DNA from: Acidobacteriaceae bacterium
GTDB lineage: Bacteria > Acidobacteriota > Terriglobia > Terriglobales > Acidobacteriaceae
DNA: 7,110 bases
Assembly: GCA_003152795.1 (NCBI GenBank)
Contig: PMBA01000110.1
Location: 5,200 to 12,309 of the forward strand
Reading direction: 5' to 3'
Shown: piece after piece, positions 1 to 5,929 of the stretch
Numbering within the stretch: position 1 is the first letter of the stretch
How the letters are laid out: every line of letters starts with the position of its first letter
Made by a program: the position numbers and the translations under genes
The notes under the pieces: generated by a model
Databases searched by the model: none
What the model was told of the DNA's origin: nothing
The model's input: the letters and a program-made list of their open reading frames with translations, nothing else

Positions 1-21
1 TGAGAACCGGGAACTGAGAAC
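1..21. repeat. Heptamer tandem repeat at the 3' end of npdG (cut by window edge)
   Basis: Three consecutive 7-base units are visible on the plus strand: TGAGAAC (1-7), CGGGAAC (8-14) and TGAGAAC (15-21). The first and third are identical and the second differs at two positions. The array touches the npdG stop codon: base 21 is the last base of the TAG read on the minus strand. In the npdG transcript the units read GTTCTCA, GTTCCCG, GTTCTCA. The array may continue beyond the left edge. Function is unknown; 7-base tandem repeats between genes are known in cyanobacteria as STRR elements, but relationship to those is not implied. Confidence 0.75.
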
Positions 22-728
22 TACCTGTTTCCCGACTTGTACGCGTCATCCGGCAAGCCCGTGATCCGGATTCCACCGTGCCCTTTGTGCCGGATGTTGA
101 GACCGATCAGCAGTGCGGTGATCTGCTCGACAATGCGCGCGTTCTCCAGTTTCCCGCCATCAATCGCACGCACGCGCGCAATCTTCGCGGCGAGTTCCAT
201 CGCAACCTGCGTGACATTCGGATCGTCACTGCACACGATCACGTCGCAATCCACGTCATCGTCCCCATTGAGAACGTCCGCCGAAACGTTCTGGAATGCC
301 GCCGCGACGGAAACGCCCTTCGGCGCCAGTTCCGCCGCCTGTTGCGCCGCCGAGCCCTGCCACACGCCAATGGTGCGGCTGGCGCGTCCACCCACGCTTG
401 CGGCTAGCGGAACGGTGGCGTCAATTATGATGCTGCCTGGACGAATCGCAGGCTTCAACTGCTTCAGCAGTGCCGCCTGCCCTTCGAACGGCACGGTTAG
501 CACCAGCAGATCGCTGGCGGCGCAGGCTGCTGAATTTTCCATCCCGGAAACTTGAGCGTTTGCGCCGACCCGTTTACGGATTGCCTCCGCCGTCTGCTCT
601 GCCCGGGTGGCGTCGCGCGAGCCGATGATCACCGTCTCGCCCGCGCGCGCCCAGCGCAGTGCCAGGCCGGTGCCGGCCGGGCCGGTGCCTCCGATGACCG
701 CGATCGGTCGGCTCATGCGAGCGTTCAT
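21..728 (-). CDS. npdG: NADPH-dependent F420 reductase (F420H2:NADP+ oxidoreductase, NpdG/Fno family)
   Basis: The 235-residue protein transfers hydride between NADP(H) and coenzyme F420 in the cytoplasm. The N-terminus is a Rossmann fold: the strand VIGGTGPAGTGLALR (residues 11-25) carries the glycine-rich dinucleotide loop, and GSRDATRA (36-43) is placed and composed as the NADP 2'-phosphate-binding segment. The remainder (VLTVPF near 76-81, IIDATVP near 101-107, LENARIVEQIT near 194-204) fits the archaeal Fno architecture, whose members have about 210-230 residues. The frame stays open upstream to 989, but the start at 728 is chosen because its ATG overlaps the cofH stop as ATGA and falls just before the conserved strand; another ATG four codons later (716) is possible. 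It is last in the F420 operon, so reduction of the cofactor is probably expressed with its synthesis. Family assignment is firm; the physiological direction cannot be read from sequence. Confidence 0.93.
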   Translation of the reverse strand: MNARMSRPIAVIGGTGPAGTGLALRWARAGETVIIGSRDATRAEQTAEAIRKRVGANAQVSGMENSAACAASDLLVLTVPFEGQAALLKQLKPAIRPGSIIIDATVPLAASVGGRASRTIGVWQGSAAQQAAELAPKGVSVAAAFQNVSADVLNGDDDVDCDVIVCSDDPNVTQVAMELAAKIARVRAIDGGKLENARIVEQITALLIGLNIRHKGHGGIRITGLPDDAYKSGNR

Positions 729-1951
729 GCGAACTCTGCCAGCAGCGGCGACTCGCTGGAAATCGATTCCACGGGCAGTTTGATCTGCATGCGCGAATAT
801 TTTGTGTTGCGCTCTGCAGGTATGCGCCCGATCTCCAGAATCATCGCCTGAAAGTCTTCCGGACTGGTGTACTGGCCCGCGTCGGCTCCGGCTTCGCGCG
901 AAATATTTTCTTCCATCAGCGTGCCGCCGTAATCGTTGGCGCCGGCGTGCAGGCAAAGCTGCGAGAGTTTGCGGTTCAGCTTCACCCATGAGACCTGAAT
1001 GTTATGAATCGAGCCGGCGAGCAGGATTCGGGCCAGGGCATGAATCTTGAGATGCTCGGCGAGCGTCGGTCCGGTGCGGGCCAGGCCCTGCTGGAACAAA
1101 AGCGTGTTCTGGTGCACAAAACCCAGGGGAACGAACTCGGTGAAGCCGCCGGTCTCAGCTTGAATCTCCCGGAACAAAGACAACTGGCGCACCCAGTGGC
1201 CGGGCGTTTCCCGGTGTCCATACATCAGCGTCGAAGTGCTCTTGATTCCACACGCGTGCGCGGTGCGGATCACCTCTTGCCATTGCGCGGACGAGAGTTT
1301 GTTGCGCGAGAGTACATGACGCACTTCGTCATCCAGAATCTCGGCCGCCGTGCCCGGCAGCGTGTCCAGTCCGTTATCGCGCAGCATCGCAAGATAATCG
1401 GCCAGAGACATGCCGGTCAGTTCCACGCCATACACGATCTCCATCGGAGAAAACGCGTGGATGTGCATACCAGGCACAGCATTCTTCACGGCGCGCAGAA
1501 TGTCGCGGTAATAAAATGGCGGCAACCCGTGCGGCAGGCCGCCCTGAATACAGACTTCTGTTGCTCCCAGATCCCACGCTTCTTTGCTCTTGCGCCCCAT
1601 GTCTTCGAGCGAATGAAAATAGGAGTCTGCCTCGCGCGGCCCGCGGCTGAACGCGCAAAACTTGCAGCCCACGAAACAGACATTCGTGAAATTGATATTG
1701 CGGTTCACCACGTAGCTGACGATGTTGCCGGCGAGGTCGCGCCGAAGCGTATCCGCGGCCACCAGCAGCGCCAGCAAGTCCGCACCGTCGCAGTCCGCCA
1801 AGGCGTAGCGTTCGTCGTCCCGCAGACACGCTCCGTCCTGCTTTTCCAGCGCGCGCTCCAGGAAGTTACGAATTCGCGTCGACGCCCGAGGCGCAATCTC
1901 ATTCCAGGTCAGCGCCGGAAATTGCTCGAGTTCAGAAGCCTGCCAGTCCAT
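725..1951 (-). CDS. cofH: Fo synthase subunit 2, radical SAM (CofH)
   Basis: The 408-residue radical SAM enzyme condenses a tyrosine-derived fragment with 5-amino-6-ribitylamino-uracil; its product is cyclised to the deazaflavin Fo by CofG. The cluster-binding motif CX3CX2C is CFVGCKFC at residues 92-99, with cysteines 92, 96 and 99 that should bind the [4Fe-4S] cluster. It is preceded by NRNINFTNVC and followed by FSR, the usual CofH/MqnC-like context. Later conserved blocks are EVCIQGGLPH (132-141), HIHAFSPMEI (163-172), TLPGTAAEIL (197-206), TSTLMYGH (238-245) and GANDYGGTLMEENI (337-350). Length is normal for a stand-alone CofH and about half that of actinobacterial FbiC, which fuses CofG and CofH. 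The frame extends upstream to 2293, but the ATG at 1951 is preceded by GGAGGAG with a 6-base gap, and the extra upstream residues are not CofH-like. MqnC/MqnE of futalosine metabolism are relatives; the adjacent cof genes decide in favour of CofH. Confidence 0.96.
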   Translation of the reverse strand: MDWQASELEQFPALTWNEIAPRASTRIRNFLERALEKQDGACLRDDERYALADCDGADLLALLVAADTLRRDLAGNIVSYVVNRNINFTNVCFVGCKFCAFSRGPREADSYFHSLEDMGRKSKEAWDLGATEVCIQGGLPHGLPPFYYRDILRAVKNAVPGMHIHAFSPMEIVYGVELTGMSLADYLAMLRDNGLDTLPGTAAEILDDEVRHVLSRNKLSSAQWQEVIRTAHACGIKSTSTLMYGHRETPGHWVRQLSLFREIQAETGGFTEFVPLGFVHQNTLLFQQGLARTGPTLAEHLKIHALARILLAGSIHNIQVSWVKLNRKLSQLCLHAGANDYGGTLMEENISREAGADAGQYTSPEDFQAMILEIGRIPAERNTKYSRMQIKLPVESISSESPLLAEFA

Positions 1952-1957
1952 CACATT

Positions 1958-1964
1958 CTCCTCC
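1958..1964 (-). promoter_or_regulatory. Strong ribosome binding site of cofH
   Basis: GGAGGAG lies 6 bases before the cofH ATG at 1951 on the minus strand. It is the closest match to the anti-Shine-Dalgarno sequence in the operon, where other genes rely on overlapping stop/start codons. It supports the 1951 start over the longer open frame and suggests that cofH is initiated independently of cofE. Confidence 0.8.
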
Positions 1965-1980
1965 AGGTTTTCGCCCGCCC

Positions 1981-2028
1981 GTGTGGTAGCGGGGTTCCGC
2001 TGGACGGGGCCAAGCCCCGTCCCCACAC
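1981..2028. repeat. 48-base palindromic element able to form a three-way junction, between cofE and cofH
   Basis: Three nested perfect stems account for nearly every base. The outer stem is GTGTGG (1981-1986) with CCACAC (2023-2028). Hairpin A is AGCGG (1988-1992) with CCGCT (1997-2001) around the loop GGTT. Hairpin B is GGACGGGGC (2002-2010) with GCCCCGTCC (2014-2022) around the loop CAA. Only T1987 and the two loops are unpaired. The element ends one base before the cofE TAA and lies 29 bases upstream of the cofH ATG, inside the operon transcript. No U-tract follows in the transcribed direction, so it does not look like an intrinsic terminator. Its compact design resembles mobile REP/MITE-type intergenic repeats or an mRNA-processing or stability element. 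No other full copy is in the window. Confidence 0.8.
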
Positions 2029-2823
2029 TTACCGAAAAAGATCGTTCTTCGCGGGCCGGATCAGTGCCCGCGCCCCACCTCTGCCACGGTTGTAAACATA
2101 GCCCCGAATGATGCACGCGGGAGTGCCTGCCAGCTTGCCGCAGACCAGTCCCGCCGCGCAAGCCAGTTCGTCCGCCACCGCATCCACGGTCGCGTGCAGC
2201 GAGTAGCCGTGCGGATCGCGGCGTCCGCGGTAGTCGACCAGAGGCCGCATTCCGGCCACGCCAATCGCCACCTCCGTCAAGCCTTCGCGCCACGGACGCC
2301 CGAAGCTGTCGCTGACGATCACCGCGATCTCGATTCCAACTTGTTTTTTCAACTCCCGCCGCAATTTTGCCGCCGAACCATCCGGATCCACCGGCAGCAG
2401 CACCGCGTGCTGTCCGCCATCCACGTTCGATACGTCCACGCCACTGTTCGCGCAGATAAACCCGTGCCGTGTCTCGGTAATCAGCACACCGCGCTTTCGC
2501 CGCACGATTCGACGACTCTCGCGCCCCGCCAACTCACTGACGCGTGCGTCGAGTCCGTAGCGCCGGGCCCACGCCAGCGAAGCCGCCGAGGGCCGGATCT
2601 CATCCAGCGCGACCACCGCGCCTTCCGCCTTCGAAACGACTTTATGCTTGACCACCAGGATGTCGCCCTCCTGAAAGCGCAGCCCCAGGCTTCGCGCCGC
2701 CGCCAGCAACGTTGCGCACAACGATTCTCCGGCGCGGATTTCTCCGCCGACGGCGACAGGAAGAATGCGGACTTCGCCAGCCGCGCGTTTTCCGATGCTG
2801 CGCCCCATGTTAGAACCGCTCAT
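2029..2823 (-). CDS. cofE: Coenzyme F420-0:L-glutamate ligase (CofE), single-domain form
   Basis: The 264-residue enzyme uses GTP to attach gamma-linked L-glutamate residues to F420-0. Recognisable CofE blocks are GDILVVKHKVVSKAEG (53-68), the segment ICANSGVDVSNV (123-134), SDSFGRPWREG (171-181) and MRPLVDYRGRRDPHG (192-206), followed by a DAVADELACAAGLV helix (214-227). Length matches archaeal CofE (about 250 residues). Mycobacterial FbiB is about 450 residues because of an extra C-terminal FMN-binding reductase domain, which is absent here: the protein ends at DLFR just after the ligase domain. The ATG at 2823 starts one base after the cofC TGA (2827-2825), indicating coupling; a second ATG at 2808 could be used instead and lacks a better ribosome site. 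Whether it adds one, two or more glutamates cannot be told from sequence. Confidence 0.95.
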   Translation of the reverse strand: MSGSNMGRSIGKRAAGEVRILPVAVGGEIRAGESLCATLLAAARSLGLRFQEGDILVVKHKVVSKAEGAVVALDEIRPSAASLAWARRYGLDARVSELAGRESRRIVRRKRGVLITETRHGFICANSGVDVSNVDGGQHAVLLPVDPDGSAAKLRRELKKQVGIEIAVIVSDSFGRPWREGLTEVAIGVAGMRPLVDYRGRRDPHGYSLHATVDAVADELACAAGLVCGKLAGTPACIIRGYVYNRGRGGARALIRPAKNDLFR

Positions 2824-2824
2824 C

Positions 2825-3466
2825 TCAGGCCTGACTCCGCCCGCTGAGGTTCCAGCCGCGCACCAGTTTCTGCGATCGCCGTTCTCCGCTGGCCCCGGCG
2901 AGTTCGCGAAGATCCTCCGGGCGATCGACATCCCGCGCAATCCCCGGCAGTTCCAGCACAACACAAGGCAGGCCCGTTGCCTTCGCCGCCGCCAGGTGCG
3001 GCAGGAAACTGTCGTTCCCGAAGCGCAGCGGAAACAAATCGCCGGGAGATCGCCAGGCTGCATTCGTGCCGCGCCCCGCCGCATCCGGTACCAGCACGGC
3101 GCCGCCTGCGGGAGCCGAATCCACGATCTTCTGCAGTTCCGAACCGTCGATCAATGGAATATCTGCCGGAACCACCAGTGTGCTGTCCGCTCCCCGCTCC
3201 CGGCAAACCGCTGTCGCCATTTCGATGGCGTTGGTTTCTCCGGAGTTGTTGTCGGGCACGACCTCAAAATTGAAACGCGCCGCCAGGTCGCGGGCAAACG
3301 AGTCGCTGGTCACCACCATCACGGCAGGCCGGCTTTGCCAGCGCGCCAGCGCCTGCAGCACGTCCTCACACATCGCCTGGGCCAGCGCGAAGCGTTCCTG
3401 GGGACTTAGAACCGGGGACAGCCGCTGCTTGGCGTCGGCGAGATTTTTTACCGGCACCAGAATCAT
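2825..3466 (-). CDS. cofC: Phospholactate/PEP/3-phosphoglycerate guanylyltransferase (CofC/FbiD)
   Basis: The 213-residue nucleotidyltransferase activates a three-carbon phospho-acid with GTP to make the dinucleotide donor consumed by CofD. The N-terminus MILVPVKNLADAKQRLSPVL (1-20) is the family signature, in which K7, D11, K13 and R15 fit the nucleotide-binding loop. PADIP (100-104) should carry a metal-binding aspartate. GRGTNAAW (131-138), the RFGNDSFLPH segment (148-157) and DVDRPEDL (179-186) complete the CofC pattern. The length is normal. The ATG at 3466 overlaps the cofD TGA as ATGA, which fixes the start although the frame is open to 3574. Known CofC enzymes differ in substrate (2-phospholactate in many archaea, PEP in mycobacteria, 3-phosphoglycerate in Paraburkholderia); I cannot assign the substrate here. 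Confidence 0.94.
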   Translation of the reverse strand: MILVPVKNLADAKQRLSPVLSPQERFALAQAMCEDVLQALARWQSRPAVMVVTSDSFARDLAARFNFEVVPDNNSGETNAIEMATAVCRERGADSTLVVPADIPLIDGSELQKIVDSAPAGGAVLVPDAAGRGTNAAWRSPGDLFPLRFGNDSFLPHLAAAKATGLPCVVLELPGIARDVDRPEDLRELAGASGERRSQKLVRGWNLSGRSQA

Positions 3467-4422
3467 GTGCGCTCCACTGCGGCCGGCGCGGCCGGAGGTT
3501 GTAGCGCCGCGTCCAGAGTGCTCTTTGCCAGCGCGATACGATCTTCGTTCCGGCGCATGATGGTCGGAGTGCAATGCACACGCACGCCGGATTTCCGCAA
3601 ATCTTCGGCGGCGTCGGCATCCTGCGAATCGACCACGAGCAGGTCGAGGAAGTCGCGATAAAAATACGCCACCCCGGCAATCGAAACGGCCAGACCTTGC
3701 GCCGCCATCAGGGCGCCCGCGGGCCCGGTGACCGCGGCTCCTCCCACAATCGGGCTCACGGCCGCAATGTGGGCGCGGCTTTCGTGCAGGGCTTCGCGAA
3801 TTCCCGGCACGGCGAGAATCGGCGCGATGCTGGTTACGGGATTACTCGGCGCCAGCAGCACCACATCCGCCGAGCGGATCGCTTCGGTCACTCCCGGCGC
3901 CGGCTCCGCATCCGAGGCTCCGGCGAACCGGACCGATTCCACGGGATCCTGGTACCAGCGCTGGACGAAATATTCTTCAAAGCTCAAATCGCCCGCCGGG
4001 GTCAGAACCCGGGTCTCCACCCAGGAGTCGCTCATGGGCAGGATGCGCGCTTTGATTCCGAGGCTGGCCGCGATCTCGCGTGTGGCTTCACTGAGGGTTT
4101 TGCCGTCGGCCAGCAGCTTGGTGCGAAAGATGTGCGTGGCCAGATCGCGGTCGCCGGCGTGAAACCACGTCGGCTGTCCCATCTGCCCCATGGTTTGCAG
4201 ACAGAAAAAAGTGTCGCCCTTCACGCCCCAGCCGCGCTCCGGGCTCAGTTTCCCGGCCAGCATGTAGGCGATGGAATCTAGATCGGGAGAAACGCGCAAC
4301 CCCCACCACAGCAGGTCGTCGCCGGTATTCACGATGATCGTCAATTCTTCCGGAGGAACGATCTGGCGCAGTCCATCCACGAACTTGGCGCCGCCCGTGC
4401 CGCCGGTCAGAACCGTGATCAT
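3463..4422 (-). CDS. cofD: Phospholactate/PEP transferase to Fo (CofD/FbiA)
   Basis: The 319-residue protein transfers the activated phospho-acid made by CofC to Fo, giving F420-0 or dehydro-F420-0 and GMP. The sequence opens with TVLTGGTGGAKFVDGLRQ (3-20), the Rossmann-like nucleotide loop of CofD. VNTGDDLLWWGLRVSPDLD (31-49) is the conserved NTGDD block near the metal and Fo site. RGWGVKGDTF (63-72), GDRDLATH (90-97), LAPSNPVTSIAPIL (190-203) and SPIVGG (223-228) follow in family order. Length is typical (about 310-330). The ATG at 4422 overlaps the cofG stop as ATGA. The last residues are alanine- and proline-rich (AALQPPAAPAA) and probably a disordered tail. The assignment is secure. Confidence 0.96.
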   Translation of the reverse strand: MITVLTGGTGGAKFVDGLRQIVPPEELTIIVNTGDDLLWWGLRVSPDLDSIAYMLAGKLSPERGWGVKGDTFFCLQTMGQMGQPTWFHAGDRDLATHIFRTKLLADGKTLSEATREIAASLGIKARILPMSDSWVETRVLTPAGDLSFEEYFVQRWYQDPVESVRFAGASDAEPAPGVTEAIRSADVVLLAPSNPVTSIAPILAVPGIREALHESRAHIAAVSPIVGGAAVTGPAGALMAAQGLAVSIAGVAYFYRDFLDLLVVDSQDADAAEDLRKSGVRVHCTPTIMRRNEDRIALAKSTLDAALQPPAAPAAVERT

Positions 4423-5618
4423 GCCGCCCTCCGAGCGTAGCCCTCGGCGTCGGCCGCGGCGCCCATGCGCTCGGCCAGCAATGCGCTGTGGGCCGCTGCC
4501 TGTTCCGCGGGCCTTCTTGAGAATTCAGGATAAACCGGCAGCCGCTGGCGTAACTCGAATCCTTTCGCCTCGGTCCGCTGCCGCAACTCATGCAGATGCG
4601 GCCACGGCTTTTCCGGATTGATAAAATCCGGCGTCAGCGGCGAAACTCCGCCCCAGTCGTTGATGCCGCCATCAAGCAGGTCGGCGTAGTGCGGATCGGA
4701 CAGATTCGGCGGCGCTTGAATATTCATCTTCGGCATCAGCAACCGCGCCACCGCCAGCGTGCGCAACATTTGCCCGCGATCGGGTTCGGGCCAATGCGCC
4801 ATCGGGGTTCCACTCTTGGCGCGGAAATTCTGGACGATGACTTCCTGAATGTGTCCATACTGTTCGTGCAAGTCGCGGATCGCGATCAGCGTATCCACGC
4901 GCTCCTCCAGCGTCTCACCAATTCCAATCAGAATTCCCGTGGTGAAGGGAATCCTCCGCCGCCCGGCGTCGTCAATCACACGCAGGCGCTTCGCCGGCTC
5001 TTTGTCGGGAGCATTGTCGTGCGCGGCGCCTTTCGCCAGCAGTCGCGTGCTGGTAGTTTCCAGCATGAGTCCCATGCTGGGAGCCACGCGGGACAATCGC
5101 TCCAGCCATTCCGCGCTCATCAGTCCGGGATTGGGATGCGGCAGCAGGCTCGATTCGCGCAGCACCTTCTCGCACATTGCTTCCAGATAGTGGAGCGTAG
5201 ATTTGTAGCCCAGGCGCCGCAGCGTATCCCGCATCTGGGGAAAAAGCAGCTCCGGCTTGTCTCCCAGGCTGAACAACGCCTCGGTACATCCCATGCGCTC
5301 TCCGGCGCGCACGACTTCCAGCACCTCGTCGGGCGTCATGGTGTGCGCACCGGACTCACCCGGATCGCGCCGGAATGTGCAGTAGCCGCAGTAGTCGCGG
5401 CAAAGATTCGTCAGGGGAAGAAACACTTTGCGGGAATAGGTGATGACTCCCGGCTTGAATCTGGCGCGGGCAAGTTGCGCGGCCGCGAGCAGCGCTGGCA
5501 ACATGTCGTCATTCGATCGCAGCAGCCGGCAAGCCGCTTCCCGCGAGATTGGCTCGGCGCCTGCGTTGGCCAAATCATCAGCCATCGCGGACAGCGCATC
5601 TGGGAAGATAGTGGCCAT
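4419..5618 (-). CDS. cofG: Fo synthase subunit 1, radical SAM (CofG)
   Basis: The 399-residue radical SAM enzyme catalyses the ring-closing step that gives 7,8-didemethyl-8-hydroxy-5-deazariboflavin (Fo) from the CofH product. The cluster motif CX3CX2C is CRDYCGYC at residues 73-80, with cysteines 73, 77 and 80, in the typical setting FLPLTNLC...TFRR. Further family blocks are EALFSLGDKPE (113-123), LHYLEAMCEKVLRES (141-155), PHPNPGLMS (159-167), LETTSTRLL (near 184-192), PFTTGILIGIGET (near 223-235), IVQNFRAKSGTPM (near 261-273) and the end of the core, GGINDWGGVSPLTPD. An alanine-rich helical tail closes the protein. It is first in the operon. The ATG at 5618 has AGGTAG about 6 bases upstream; M12 is a weaker alternative start. 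It is separate from cofH, with three genes between them, unlike fused FbiC. Confidence 0.96.
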   Translation of the reverse strand: MATIFPDALSAMADDLANAGAEPISREAACRLLRSNDDMLPALLAAAQLARARFKPGVITYSRKVFLPLTNLCRDYCGYCTFRRDPGESGAHTMTPDEVLEVVRAGERMGCTEALFSLGDKPELLFPQMRDTLRRLGYKSTLHYLEAMCEKVLRESSLLPHPNPGLMSAEWLERLSRVAPSMGLMLETTSTRLLAKGAAHDNAPDKEPAKRLRVIDDAGRRRIPFTTGILIGIGETLEERVDTLIAIRDLHEQYGHIQEVIVQNFRAKSGTPMAHWPEPDRGQMLRTLAVARLLMPKMNIQAPPNLSDPHYADLLDGGINDWGGVSPLTPDFINPEKPWPHLHELRQRTEAKGFELRQRLPVYPEFSRRPAEQAAAHSALLAERMGAAADAEGYARRAA

Positions 5619-5681
5619 GCGTTTCTACCTGGAAATTCGCTTCATCCAAACCCGTCGCAACTTCTATCCGGCGCTGCAACC

Positions 5682-5704
5682 ATCGTGCCGGCGATCGTGC
5701 TGGC
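5682..5704. repeat. Imperfect 12-base-period tandem repeat upstream of cofG
   Basis: ATCGTGCCGGC (5682-5692) and ATCGTGCTGGC (5694-5704) differ at one position and repeat with a 12-base period, followed by AACGATG, a partial inverted match to CATCGT. It lies 64-86 bases upstream of the cofG ATG, where an operator could sit. It could also be chance in GC-rich DNA. Confidence 0.45.
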
Positions 5705-5801
5705 AACGATGATAACGGACATAGCGAATCCGTGCCCCGCAGGGCAGACCGCGCCAGCCACTTTCGATCTCGCAATTTGTGGTAGCGTAGTCCCGTTGCC
5801 C

Positions 5802-5825
5802 GGCGGGCTGCCTTCCTGGCCCGCC
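5802..5825. repeat. GC-rich hairpin in the divergent promoter region
   Basis: GGCGGGC (5802-5808) pairs perfectly with GCCCGCC (5819-5825) around a 10-base loop. It lies about 105 bases before the flavin reductase ATG. The sequence GTGGTAGCG just upstream (5779-5787) is also found at 1983-1991 inside the cofE/cofH element, so this may be a decayed or partial relative. That link rests on nine bases only. Confidence 0.45.
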
Positions 5826-5929
5826 TCGATTCAACGCAACGCGATTCGGGACGGCAAGATTCACCACGGAATTGTTCAGAGTGAAGTTATTCGGAGCCAC
5901 GCGCAAAACCGCGGCCAGCAGGTTTCCGC

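Larger units (their letters stand above)
5619..5929. other. Divergent non-coding region between cofG and the flavin reductase gene
   Basis: These 311 bases separate two genes read outward, so they must hold the promoters of both the F420 operon and the flavin reductase gene unless transcription starts elsewhere. I found no convincing -35/-10 pair on either strand. Visible structure includes an imperfect 12-base tandem repeat (5682-5704), a small hairpin TGCCC/GGGCA around 5733-5746, a 7-base-pair hairpin at 5802-5825, and a weak dyad TTCAC (5860-5864) with GTGAA (5881-5885). Open frames cross it on both strands, but none has a recognisable product or ribosome site. Confidence 0.6.

Noticed and set aside
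1981..2028. Intrinsic terminator between cofE and cofH
   Set aside because: The hairpin is strong but no U-tract follows on the transcribed strand, and downstream genes belong to the same pathway.
1004..2095. 363-codon open frame on the plus strand opposite cofH
   Set aside because: Shadow of cofH; composition is biased and no conserved motif is visible.
1952..2293. N-terminal extension of CofH in the same open frame
   Set aside because: The extension is antisense-free but overlaps the cofE coding region in another frame, is rich in Arg/Gly, and the GGAGGAG site supports the start at 1951.
5860..5885. TTCAC...GTGAA dyad as an operator for the flavin reductase gene
   Set aside because: Only five base pairs separated by 16 bases; expected by chance in a region of this size.
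5664..5906. 80-codon minus-strand frame in the divergent region
   Set aside because: No recognisable domain, no ribosome site, and it overlaps the probable promoter region of cofG. Listed as non-coding instead.
5619..5929. Sigma70 promoters for cofG or the flavin reductase gene
   Set aside because: Several TTGC- and TAT-like hexamers exist on both strands, but none forms a -35/-10 pair at 16-18 bases that I would defend.
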